Part shown: positions 51,608 through 59,960 of the stretch, one piece after another
Numbering within the stretch: position 1 is the first letter of the stretch
Layout of the letters: every line of letters begins with the position of its first letter
DNA from: JAJRTA01 sp965603125
Lineage (GTDB): Bacteria; Zixibacteria; MSB-5A5; GN15; FEB-12
Direction: 5' to 3'
Assembly (NCBI GenBank): GCA_965603125.1
Contig: CBFDBU010000007.1
Location: 62,001-126,000, forward strand
DNA: 64,000 bases
Position numbers and translations under genes: made by a program
The notes under the pieces: model-generated
Seen by the model: the letters and a program-made list of their open reading frames with translations, nothing else
What the model was told of the DNA's origin: nothing
Database searches by the model: none

Positions 51608-53749
51608 TCAGTCGAGGCAGGGCGCTGGCTGGGGGCCGCTATTGAACATGTAATCCACCAGGAAGACCAGGTCGCTGATATCGATGTCCGGACCGCTGAC
51701 GAGGTTCGCTTCCTTGAAGCAGACCGGCTCCGGCCCGTTGTTGAACATATAGTCCACGAGATAGACCAGGTCGCTGATGGTTATTTGGTCGTCCGGATCG
51801 GCGTCGATATTCCCTCGGTATCCGGAACAGCAACTGGCGCACAGCACTGATCCGTTCCGGGGGATGGGCTGGTAGTCAAGAATGCTGCCGTAGTACATCG
51901 GCTGATAAGACAGATAGCCTTCCAGGTTAATCGACGTCAACTGCCCCAGTTCGGCCTCGGGCGGCGTCGAGAAAAACAGCTTAAAAACGGGGCCGGTTCC
52001 GGGAGGCAGTTCTTGGCTCAGTCCGCTGAGGGTACTCATCAGTTTGAACGTGGTCCTTCGGCTGATGGGACTATACTGAATCTGCGCCACGTATTCGAAA
52101 TAGTCCGTGCGGCAGCCGGCAGTCGAGAACGAATCCAGGCTCAACTCCAGGTCACCGCCGAACTGCACCGGTATCTTAATCTGGCGGACCGGGGTGGAGT
52201 TTCTCGCGTAGATGATGACTTCCAGCACGGAATCCGGCACCACCGTATAATCCTCGGTCGCGAGGGTGTCGGCTATGGCGATGATGAGACCGGTTCTGAC
52301 CATGGTGCGGGTTTTCTCGCCGGCATTAATTTGCAGAGAAACGTCGTATCTTCCGGGGGCATCATAAGTATGTGTGGGGAACTGGATAAACGCTGAGTCG
52401 CCGTCGCCGAAATCGTAGGTCCAGTCGTCTACTGACAGGTCCGATGATCCCTCGAACTGAACGTCGAGCGGCAGCCATCCGAGGGTTGTGTCGGCGGTAA
52501 AGGCTATTTCCCGGTCGGGAATGATTCTGGTCAGCATCATCTGGTCACTGGCGGTACAACCCTCCCAGGGACAGTACGGCTGGTCCACGGTGTACCAGGT
52601 AGTGTGGCTGGAATTCCATCCATAGTTGAAGTGAAGCTGGTTGACGTCGTCCACGATCCTGTATCCGTCCGAGACTATGGCGTGGTAAGTAATGCGATAA
52701 GCAACCGGTCGGCTGTTGTCGATCTCCACTCGGGCGAAGTCGAACCATTCCTGCTGCGTGTTGCCCGATCGATCGATCCGCAGCACCGAATCCTTGTACC
52801 GATAGTACATCGGAAACACCCACTCGCCCGAGAAGACATAAGCTCCCGAACCGCAGCGGCCGTAGTGCATGTGATAGGCTACGCCCACCTCATAGCAGAG
52901 ATTGGCCGTAGCTTCCTGCTGCTCCATAGGGGAGCCTGTTGTCACCGCGTCCGGGATATTGGACCAGTCATACGAATCGTTGCAGTCGACGCTCAGGTAC
53001 ATCCCGGGTGTGCTGCCGCCGCAGGAATTATCCCCGTTCCACCAGTACAGCGGAATGCCGTCTCCGAACGGAGGCCACTCGTGATAGTCTAAGATCATTG
53101 CCGCCGCCGTAGCCACGCAGCCCACCACCGTCTGGCCCCCATCCCCCATGGGGCAGTACATCTTGTAAGGATCGCCCTGGTGCCAGGAAGCGGTCAGCAG
53201 CGGGCCGACTTCCACCACGGAACCCCTGCTGCTCCCGGCAAGGTAGGCGTCGAACGTTTCCCGGCTGACGGCGTAGCGATCCCATTGCGCCCGATACTCG
53301 GTGCCGAAAGGTATCTCACCCCTCGTCGGTTGGGTTGCGTCAATGCTCCCATACAACTCCGTGAAAACCCTCACCCCATCGAGGAGAATCTCCCGGAACA
53401 GCGCTGCCGGTCCGTTCTCCTCGGTGATATCAAGATTGTAGTCTTCCGAACAGGCTTTCACCGGAGGTAGTTCCTTCAGAATAGGCACCACCACGTAACC
53501 CTGGGGTTCAACGGAATAAAACCAGCCCACCAGCGTATCGTGGGTGATGATCTCCTGCGCCCCGGCTATGTAAGGCGAGGGATCACCCGACCAGCTACCT
53601 CTCTGGTGGACAATGTTGGATATCCAGTTTTCGCAAACCTGATCCGCTTCGGTTCTGTCAGCCCGTTCGGCGTTGATCACCGGAGTCATCATGAGAAAAG
53701 CTGCCAGAAGAGCCGCCAGAGTTCGTTTAAGCGAGATGATATAACGCAT
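51608..53749 (-). CDS. Second secreted C10 peptidase with PKD, cohesin-like and dockerin modules
   Basis: A paralogue of the C10 protein at 48.5-50.6 kb with the same order of parts: signal peptide, propeptide (both share EPQ/KPKGYVVVPILKELPP), C10 domain with Cys at C211 in VVGCVATAAAMILDYHEWP and His at H356 in TYHAIVSDGY, PKD (WTYDFGDGDSA), cohesin-like domain (LEVIIYARNSTPVRQIKIPV) and two dockerin repeats (QITISDLVYLVDYMF, DIDISDLVFLVDYMF). The YGWGG of the first copy is YGWNS here, so substrate handling may differ. The start is the ATG at 53749; no strong ribosome binding site is seen. No separate inhibitor gene is nearby. Confidence 0.88.
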   Translation of the reverse strand: MRYIISLKRTLAALLAAFLMMTPVINAERADRTEADQVCENWISNIVHQRGSWSGDPSPYIAGAQEIITHDTLVGWFYSVEPQGYVVVPILKELPPVKACSEDYNLDITEENGPAALFREILLDGVRVFTELYGSIDATQPTRGEIPFGTEYRAQWDRYAVSRETFDAYLAGSSRGSVVEVGPLLTASWHQGDPYKMYCPMGDGGQTVVGCVATAAAMILDYHEWPPFGDGIPLYWWNGDNSCGGSTPGMYLSVDCNDSYDWSNIPDAVTTGSPMEQQEATANLCYEVGVAYHMHYGRCGSGAYVFSGEWVFPMYYRYKDSVLRIDRSGNTQQEWFDFARVEIDNSRPVAYRITYHAIVSDGYRIVDDVNQLHFNYGWNSSHTTWYTVDQPYCPWEGCTASDQMMLTRIIPDREIAFTADTTLGWLPLDVQFEGSSDLSVDDWTYDFGDGDSAFIQFPTHTYDAPGRYDVSLQINAGEKTRTMVRTGLIIAIADTLATEDYTVVPDSVLEVIIYARNSTPVRQIKIPVQFGGDLELSLDSFSTAGCRTDYFEYVAQIQYSPISRRTTFKLMSTLSGLSQELPPGTGPVFKLFFSTPPEAELGQLTSINLEGYLSYQPMYYGSILDYQPIPRNGSVLCASCCSGYRGNIDADPDDQITISDLVYLVDYMFNNGPEPVCFKEANLVSGPDIDISDLVFLVDYMFNSGPQPAPCLD

Positions 53750-53826
53750 GGTTGGTTCCAATCTTCTACGGGCTATTATCGATCCACTAAGGCATTGCGT
53801 GTTAGCTGTTTCGTTCGATCACTGTA

Positions 53827-53854
53827 AATATACGAGTTTTTACTGATTTGGCAA
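53827..53854 (-). promoter_or_regulatory. Promoter of the second C10 peptidase gene
   Basis: On the minus strand TTGCCA, a 16-bp spacer and TATATT, with the same TCGTATATTT core as the first C10 promoter. Confidence 0.62.
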
Positions 53855-53916
53855 TTGTTTTCAGGCATCCCGGTAAGCGTAAGGCGGCTTCCCGGAAGGC
53901 CGCGATACCGGGTGCG

Positions 53917-55596
53917 TCAATAGTCGTGGGGGACGAACCAGTCGCCAGCCAGACGATGGGTCACTTCAACAATGGCGCGGTCATGTTCATCAAGAGCTCC
54001 TCGGTCGATCAAGCCGTCTATGGCGCGACGCAGCAGGAGCGTTTTGTCGCGTACCGGGATCAGGGCCGGGTAGTATTCGTTGCCGAAGCAGATGCGGAAT
54101 CGCCAGTTGGTATCCTCGTTCTCCAGGAGGGCGGCGATGGCCTTCTCGAGGGCCGCCCCCGTCAGACCACTCAGTCGTTCCTTGGGGGAAGTCATGAGGT
54201 CGGCGGTGGCAGCCGGCCCCTCGTGGCAATTGAAAGTCAGTTGCCAGCACTCCATCATGCCCATTGAATTCACGGTCAGCACGCTTACCGAGACTGAGCC
54301 CGTTGTGGGATCCGTCGTGACACCCTTCATCTGCGGCAGGTAGTAGTTGTCGGTGATGGCGCCGAAGGCGCTGATTCCTCCCGCGAACGGGTCCTCGAGA
54401 ATGTCGCGAATGGAGAAATACGGCTTGTGTTCGAAGCGGGCATCCTGGATCATTATGAATTCATCCTCGGTAAAATGAAACCGCTCAGCCCAGAGCCGTT
54501 CGGCGCTCAACTCCGTGCGCGTAAGAACCGACTGGCTGGTCAGCATCCCGATGGCCTGCCCACCCCGCCAGACTAAGGGCAGCACACCCACCGCCCACTC
54601 GGCTGAGCCGCCGATCTCGCCGATCATGGAGTTGAGCCGATGGCCGTCAGGGAAATGCAGGGCGTTCTGGTCAAGAATGACCGTCGGGAAGAGATCCCCG
54701 TCCCCGTCATAAGGGGTGCAAATGCCCGCCCTGTTCAACTCTTCCATGGCTGGGTAGTGCCGCTTTCGGTCCAGGAAAAAGGCGGCCAGATCACTGATCC
54801 GCGAAAGCCCCGAAGCGTGGGCGACAATTTCGGCCGATTCGAGCAGCCCGGTCTCGCGTGGGTTGAATTCCTCGAAGTAGGAGCCGCTTGCCCAGCGCTG
54901 CACATAGATATCAGGCAGGTGCCTCTTCACATTCGACTCGGTCAGGAACAGGCAGGTCAGACTGGAGTGGGTTCCCTTGACCGATTTGGTCGTCCCGTCA
55001 ATGACGTCATTGCCCATCGACAGGAGGGCCACGTCGCGCTGCATGGGCAGTCCGTATCGGGTCCGGTGCTTCTGCTTTCCGAATAGCGCTCCGACTGCAA
55101 TCGTCGGGTTTCCTCCCGCCTCATAGCCCGGCTTGGCGCGGACACCTTCCGTGATCGTGGATGCGATTAACACCTCCTCGCCGGGCGGCAGACATTCGGT
55201 AGTCGTCTGCAATACCTCTGACATAATCTGCGCCGCGATCCGATCGTTGGCCCGTTTCAGCCTGTTGGTCAAGTCGCTGGTGATCTCGCTTTGCGCGTAC
55301 CTCGTCAGAGAGCCCCGGCCGTGCAAGCCGACCGCCACCGCCGACAGCGCTGCCGCTACGATCACCGACTCCCGGACTTGCCGGTTGCGGAGGGCACCAA
55401 GGTTGGACTGGTTGTTCAACGTGTCCGCCAATAGGGTCTTTCGAGCCCTGCTCAGGGAGAGGCCATAGCGGGCCAAAACGGTCCCGTGGCGGTGATTGAA
55501 CTCAACTACGTGATCGGGGCCGAAAGGTTCGGCCTTCTGCATGCCGCTGTATTGAAGTCGTTGATCGGCAACGTCGAAGCGCAACTCATGATCCAT
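53917..55596 (-). CDS. Divergent GlpX-like (class II fructose-bisphosphatase superfamily) protein
   Basis: A 559-residue protein; typical GlpX is about 320-350. Scattered GlpX landmarks are visible in order: a GEEVLIASTITEG segment (about 139-151) where GlpX has GEVVIGEGE, the metal/phosphate motif DVIDGTT (197-203), FLDRKRH (274-280), DGDGD (297-301) and IGEIGGSAEWAVG (325-337), which parallels GIGGAPEGV. N- and C-terminal extensions of about 65 and 150 residues are unlike GlpX. It may hydrolyse a sugar phosphate with Mg or Mn, but a change in substrate, or loss of activity, is possible. A Shine-Dalgarno sequence is near the ATG. It stands alone. Confidence 0.65.
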   Translation of the reverse strand: MDHELRFDVADQRLQYSGMQKAEPFGPDHVVEFNHRHGTVLARYGLSLSRARKTLLADTLNNQSNLGALRNRQVRESVIVAAALSAVAVGLHGRGSLTRYAQSEITSDLTNRLKRANDRIAAQIMSEVLQTTTECLPPGEEVLIASTITEGVRAKPGYEAGGNPTIAVGALFGKQKHRTRYGLPMQRDVALLSMGNDVIDGTTKSVKGTHSSLTCLFLTESNVKRHLPDIYVQRWASGSYFEEFNPRETGLLESAEIVAHASGLSRISDLAAFFLDRKRHYPAMEELNRAGICTPYDGDGDLFPTVILDQNALHFPDGHRLNSMIGEIGGSAEWAVGVLPLVWRGGQAIGMLTSQSVLTRTELSAERLWAERFHFTEDEFIMIQDARFEHKPYFSIRDILEDPFAGGISAFGAITDNYYLPQMKGVTTDPTTGSVSVSVLTVNSMGMMECWQLTFNCHEGPAATADLMTSPKERLSGLTGAALEKAIAALLENEDTNWRFRICFGNEYYPALIPVRDKTLLLRRAIDGLIDRGALDEHDRAIVEVTHRLAGDWFVPHDY

Positions 55597-55779
55597 GCCT
55601 CTTGAACCCTTTCCCTAATGTGTTGCAATGATCCGAGATTACCACCGTCAACCGGCTCATGCGCGACACTAGGCGCAGTTTCTATTGGACGAATGATATT
55701 ATGTATCGACCCGGACTGGCAAGTGAAATATGCCTTCCGTCCGACGTAATCAGGATACGGTGCCATGATTGCCAGTTGC

Positions 55780-56229
55780 TTAGCCGGTTCGCTGGGGAGT
55801 GTGGGGCTTTCTCCGGGGCGGAGGCGGTGTTTCCGGGTACATGATCGGCCTGGTGCCGTAGGCCAGTACGAAAACGGCAAGGACGTTCAGCAGCGGAATC
55901 ATTACCAGGAATCCCCAGACGGCAGACTGGCCGCAGTTTCGGGCTGCCTGCATCCAGAGAGCGAAGAAGGCGATGATATTAACAAAGGGGATCAGGAGCA
56001 ACAGGAACCACCAGATCGGCTTCTCGGCCATCCGGATCAGCAGAACAGTATTGAGAAAGGGGACGAAAGCCCACCAGGCGGTGTCGGCCTGACCGGTCTT
56101 GTGAGCCATTCGATAATGCATGTACGCGAAATAGACCCATACCGCAATGACGATCAGGTAGGTGAAACCGCTCGTCATGTCGGATCCGGAGAAGCCGTCG
56201 CCGCTCTGTATGGCGTAGTCATCATACAT
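55780..56229 (-). CDS. DUF5684-like four-helix membrane protein
   Basis: A 149-residue integral membrane protein. Hydrophobic helices lie at about 20-38, 50-66, 70-92 and 103-122; the motifs AWWAFVPFLNTVLLIRMAEKPIWWFLLLL and ALWMQAARNCGQSAVWGFLVMIPLLNVLAV match the DUF5684 group of small membrane proteins of unknown role. The C-terminal tail is Pro-rich and basic. Its Shine-Dalgarno AGGAG touches the end of a transposon-like element, so the element inserted immediately upstream of the ribosome binding site. Confidence 0.8.
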   Translation of the reverse strand: MYDDYAIQSGDGFSGSDMTSGFTYLIVIAVWVYFAYMHYRMAHKTGQADTAWWAFVPFLNTVLLIRMAEKPIWWFLLLLIPFVNIIAFFALWMQAARNCGQSAVWGFLVMIPLLNVLAVFVLAYGTRPIMYPETPPPPRRKPHTPQRTG

Positions 56230-56238
56230 ATTTGCTCC

Positions 56239-56347
56239 TAGTGTAGTGTTCCTTAAATACTATTACTATTCACGAAAAGTTATGGTTGTGGCAGTTAATC
56301 AGTTAGGGCCTCATGTTTTGTTAAGTTATTTCTGTAACACTACACTA
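56239..56347. mobile_element. Tc1/mariner-type MITE with TA target duplication
   Basis: A 105-bp AT-rich element (56241-56345) bordered by perfect inverted repeats GTGTAGTGTT and AACACTACAC, each flanked by TA (56239-56240 and 56346-56347). The outer C and G extend the symmetry to 13 bp. TA duplication is the mark of the IS630-Tc1/mariner superfamily. No transposase fits in this length, so it would be moved in trans. Confidence 0.75.
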
Positions 56348-56543
56348 GCTAAGGACCGTGGAGTCATGGTGGTTGCTGCCCGACGAGACGGGCAGCTACG
56401 TCACTTGGTGAATGGTATCGACAGGCTTGACTCCCCACTTCAGTCTGTGGCTGCGAGTTGGGCGTGTACGCAACAGCCAATTGCGGAGCCTCGGCCGTGC
56501 CTCAGCCGTCCGGTAGTGCGGACGACGAAGCGGTGCTTGTAAC

Positions 56544-56572
56544 TTGACGAAAATGCCGATAATGTCGATACT
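56544..56572 (+). promoter_or_regulatory. Promoter for the acyl-CoA synthetase gene
   Basis: TTGACG, a 17-bp spacer and GATACT, with a start near 56579, about 25 nt before the ATG. Confidence 0.58.
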
Positions 56573-56603
56573 GTGACACTTATACTCAGGATGACCTGAC
56601 AGC

Positions 56604-58187
56604 ATGGTACTTTATGATCTATTGAGAAGAGGCGCGGCCATTTCCCCCGACGCAACCGCCGTTACGCACGGCGGACGGGCGATCAGTTATCGGGAATTGC
56701 TTTTGGCATCCGACAAGATCTCCCGCAGGCTCAGGCGGGCCCGATTCGACCCCGGTTCCCGGGTGGCGGTTCTTTACGAGAACTCGATTGAATATGTCAT
56801 GCTCTTTTTTGCCGTCCTGAGGGCGGGGTATGTCGCGGTGCCGCTGGACAGTTCGCTCAGGCCGGAGAAGCTGCGCTTTATTATAGGGGATTGCCAGGCT
56901 TGGGGTCTGTGTATTCAGGCCAAGTTCGCGAGGCACCTTCCCGACATTGTCAAGGATGATTCCCCGGTGAAGCTTATCATCGCCGACGGCGGGGTCGATT
57001 CCGACCATGCAGCAGCCGAAACAGAAACGCTGCCGGGTATCTTGAAGCAGGCCGATGAGAGCAATTTCGAGGAGTTGATTGCCGGCATCGACACCGTGGC
57101 GCCTCCGGAACATCTGACGCACGACACAATGCCGACCTGCCCGGAGGACCTGGCGGCGATCTTCTATACCTCCGGAAGCACCGGTATCCCCAAGGGGGTG
57201 ATGCTGTCGCACCGTAACCTGGTCTCGAACACGGTGGCGACCGTCGAGTACCTGCGGCTTACGAAGGATGATTCGGTGATAATGATTCTGCCGTTTTACT
57301 ATATCTACGGCAATTCGCTTCTGCTGACCCACATGATGGTGGGTGGGCGGGTTGTGGTCGATAACCGCTTTGCCTTCCCCCAGGTCATATTGCAGACAAT
57401 GTCAAAGGAGCAAGTGACGGGCTTCTCGGGCGTGCCGTCCAATTTCATGATTCTCCTGAACAACGCCAATTTCTGTTCGCAGGGTCTGGGGGAACTTCGT
57501 TACCTGACACAAGCCGGCGGAGCGATGGCCCCCGAGGTCATCCGCAAGGTCATGGCCGCCTTCCCTGACAAGGAGATATTCATTATGTACGGCCAGACGG
57601 AGGCCTCACCACGCATTTCTTACCTTCCCCCGGAGCGGCTCCGGGAGAAAATCGGGTCTATCGGTATCCCCGTGCCGGGGCTGACGATCCGAGTCGCCGA
57701 CGAAAACGGACGGGAGGTGCCTGTCGGCGAAGTGGGGGAGATTGCCGTTTCCGGGGATTGCGTCATGCTTGGCTACTTCAATCAGCCCGAGGAAGAGAGC
57801 CAGGTCCTGCGAGATGGCCGGCTGTTTACGGGTGATCTTGCCCGCCGCGACCGGGAGGGGTATCTGTACATTGTTTCGCGCAAGAAGGACATTATCAAGG
57901 CGGGCGGCAACCGTGTCAGCGCTAAGGAGATCGAGGAATGTCTGCTGGAAAACGGCAAAGTGCAGGAGGCGGCCGTGATCGGCGTGCCGGACAGCGTTCT
58001 TGGCGAGGCGATCAAAGCGATAGTAGTGCTCCGAGACGGCGTGACAGCCGACGAAAGAGAAATGCAGGATCATTGCCGGGCGGCGCTGGCAGCACACAAA
58101 GTGCCAAAATATATCCGGTTTATCGATGTTCTTCCGAAGTACGCATCGGGCAAGATCAACAAACCGGCCCTGTCGGAATCGGAGTGA
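56604..58187 (+). CDS. Acyl-CoA synthetase / AMP-dependent ligase
   Basis: A class I adenylate-forming enzyme (527 residues) that activates a carboxylic acid as acyl-AMP and transfers it to CoA or a carrier. The P-loop is YTSGSTGIPKGVMLSH (from residue 188), followed by MYGQTEASP, and TGDLARRDREGY with VSRKKDIIKAGGNRVS; the catalytic Lys near the end is in YASGKINKPAL. The fit is best with the medium/long-chain fatty-acid or the acyl-carrier ligases of bacteria; the substrate cannot be read from the sequence. A neighbouring carrier protein is not seen. The ATG follows a weak ribosome site. Confidence 0.93.
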   Translation: MVLYDLLRRGAAISPDATAVTHGGRAISYRELLLASDKISRRLRRARFDPGSRVAVLYENSIEYVMLFFAVLRAGYVAVPLDSSLRPEKLRFIIGDCQAWGLCIQAKFARHLPDIVKDDSPVKLIIADGGVDSDHAAAETETLPGILKQADESNFEELIAGIDTVAPPEHLTHDTMPTCPEDLAAIFYTSGSTGIPKGVMLSHRNLVSNTVATVEYLRLTKDDSVIMILPFYYIYGNSLLLTHMMVGGRVVVDNRFAFPQVILQTMSKEQVTGFSGVPSNFMILLNNANFCSQGLGELRYLTQAGGAMAPEVIRKVMAAFPDKEIFIMYGQTEASPRISYLPPERLREKIGSIGIPVPGLTIRVADENGREVPVGEVGEIAVSGDCVMLGYFNQPEEESQVLRDGRLFTGDLARRDREGYLYIVSRKKDIIKAGGNRVSAKEIEECLLENGKVQEAAVIGVPDSVLGEAIKAIVVLRDGVTADEREMQDHCRAALAAHKVPKYIRFIDVLPKYASGKINKPALSESE

Positions 58188-58209
58188 CATCGAAAACCCC
58201 GATCGAATT

Positions 58210-59547
58210 TCAGGCTTGCGGATAGTCTGCTTTCCTGCCGTACAGTATATCATCGCCGATTACCGATATGCGGCGGGCAAGTGCTGATCTCCTGATACCG
58301 GCGCGAACCAGATCGTGCACAAACGTCGGTGGGTGGCTAAAAGGGCAGACCTTCATGCACAGGCCGCAGTCGGTGCCGATCAACCGCCAGTAGCGGACAC
58401 ACCGTTCCACGTTAAGAGGCCATTTTTCGACACCCCTGACCCAGGACTTTGCCTTGCTCGGTATGGCGCCTGAGGGACAGTTCGTTGCGCACTTGAGGCA
58501 CTGTTCACAGAAGTCCTGGACGCCGAAACTGACAGGGCTGTCGGCGATCAGCGGCAGGTCGGTGGTTACTGCTCCTAACCGCATTCTGGGGCCGAAGACA
58601 GGCGATATGAGGTAACCGGAGCGCCCTAATTCGCCAAGACCGGCATCATGGGCGACCGGCGGTAACATGATCTGGTAGTTGCTTCCGGCCACGTGCGCCC
58701 GCGCCGGGTAACCCAGAGAGCGGATGTATTGCGCCAGCGATATCGAAATGTGGCTTCCCCTCAGATACTGGAGCGCCGATTCCTCCGTCAGCGGGAGACG
58801 GGGTGCAGTCTCTACCTGCCGGTAATTCATTTCAAGCGCGAAGACAACGGCATACTTGTGATCGTTTGTGATCGGAGCGCCCCAGGGTTCCGGCCCGCGA
58901 CCGACGTGTGAGTACACATATCTCGAGTTTAACCTGGCGATACCGACGGCGTCAGCGCCAAGTCTGCCGGCCAGTCTCTTGATTTCTCGTGTCATTTGCG
59001 TTGGATCAGGCTCGACCGGGGAGCTTTCCGTTTCCCCGTCGACACGGTGGGACAGACCTTCGATTACATCGAAAACGGCTTCCAGTCGCGTTGAGCGAAC
59101 CGGATCGTAGTAGCGCCCGCCGGGCTTGAGGAGTTCCGGCAGAGCGCGGATGTGGTTGTCTATGGCCAGGTTCTCAGGCCGCATGGTGTAGTATTGTTCG
59201 TGCTCCACCGTGCCCGGAGGATAGTCCTCGCGGGCAAAGATAACGTCACGCTCATCCACCCTCTCGCCCGCCTGGTCGATTCGAATAGAGCTGCGCCGCC
59301 CGACGGGCAGGTAGTAGGCTAACGCCAGGACAGCGACACCGATCATCAGAATGACCTTCCCGGCGCCTGAAGGGGAATAGAGGAAAAAGGCTCCCGACCA
59401 GACCACTCCCAGAACTATCGCCGCGGCACCGCTGATGACGGCCGCCCGCCATTTCCTCTCGCCAATGGAGCTGACGGCAAAGGTCACGGAGATACCGCAG
59501 ACGCCGCAACCGACAAGCAGATAGATAATGTCAATGGTGGGCGTCAA
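58210..59547 (-). CDS. Membrane-anchored reductive-dehalogenase-like iron-sulfur protein
   Basis: A 445-residue protein related to RdhA reductive dehalogenases and to epoxyqueuosine reductase. Three membrane helices (about 7-28, 35-57, 65-82) replace the Tat signal of classical RdhA. The catalytic part includes RLAGRLGADAVGIARLN, AHVAGSNYQIMLPPVAHDAGLGELGRSGYLISP and a C-terminal double [4Fe-4S] unit: CEQCLKCATNCP (C347, C350, C353, C357) and, after C383, CGLCMKVCP (C394, C397, C401). The B12-binding part has no diagnostic motif. The family contains true dehalogenases and proteins of unknown function, so a role in respiration is possible but not shown. There is no RdhB-like partner nearby. 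Confidence 0.8.
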   Translation of the reverse strand: MTPTIDIIYLLVGCGVCGISVTFAVSSIGERKWRAAVISGAAAIVLGVVWSGAFFLYSPSGAGKVILMIGVAVLALAYYLPVGRRSSIRIDQAGERVDERDVIFAREDYPPGTVEHEQYYTMRPENLAIDNHIRALPELLKPGGRYYDPVRSTRLEAVFDVIEGLSHRVDGETESSPVEPDPTQMTREIKRLAGRLGADAVGIARLNSRYVYSHVGRGPEPWGAPITNDHKYAVVFALEMNYRQVETAPRLPLTEESALQYLRGSHISISLAQYIRSLGYPARAHVAGSNYQIMLPPVAHDAGLGELGRSGYLISPVFGPRMRLGAVTTDLPLIADSPVSFGVQDFCEQCLKCATNCPSGAIPSKAKSWVRGVEKWPLNVERCVRYWRLIGTDCGLCMKVCPFSHPPTFVHDLVRAGIRRSALARRISVIGDDILYGRKADYPQA

Positions 59548-59960
59548 TTGCGCAAACCATGACTACGTGCGATGGTACTCAACATGATGAGCGTCAAACT
59601 ATGAGCATCGCAGACGGGCGGCAAGTTCTTTCTCATTCGAGAGTTACTGAGGCGTTATCGAATGAGCGTCTTCTCACACTTGGGAACCAGAGACACGGAA
59701 ACCGGCGGATTCGTCATAAACGTGGTGTCGTGCATCCCGAGGCTGTCCGCTAAAAGATCCCGTGGGCGGCAGACCCTCCGGTCTGCCCCTGACCGACTTC
59801 TGGAACAGCCTCGGGACGCCTGATGGCACAACACAACATGCCCGGCCCCGTCGGCCGGCTCGATTCCTATTTCGTGCAACTGATTCGATCAGAACTCGAA
59901 GCAAGGAATAACCGGCGGCGGGTCGTCGGGAACATGAAGTCAACAGAAGCGGTGACACCG
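59548..59960. other. Intergenic region with an inverted-repeat element
   Basis: It holds the 12-bp inverted-repeat element (separate entry) and a small hairpin CTCATTCGA / TCGAATGAG (59632-59666). I see no gene. Confidence 0.5.
59735..59816. repeat. 82-bp element with 12-bp terminal inverted repeats and inner hairpin
   Basis: TCCCGAGGCTGT (59735-59746) and ACAGCCTCGGGA (59805-59816) are perfect inverted ends. Inside, GGCAGACC and GGTCTGCC (59768-59787) form an 8-bp stem with loop CTCC. Two nested palindromes in 82 bp suggest a REP/MITE-like element or a structured RNA region. No target duplication is obvious. Confidence 0.6.

Larger units (their letters stand above)
56230..56603. other. Divergent intergenic region with MITE and promoter
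   Basis: From left to right it holds the 105-bp MITE, a GC-rich hairpin (GCTGCCCG / CGGGCAGC with loop ACGAGA, 56375-56396) and the promoter of the acyl-CoA synthetase gene (separate entries). No coding sequence is seen. Confidence 0.6.
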
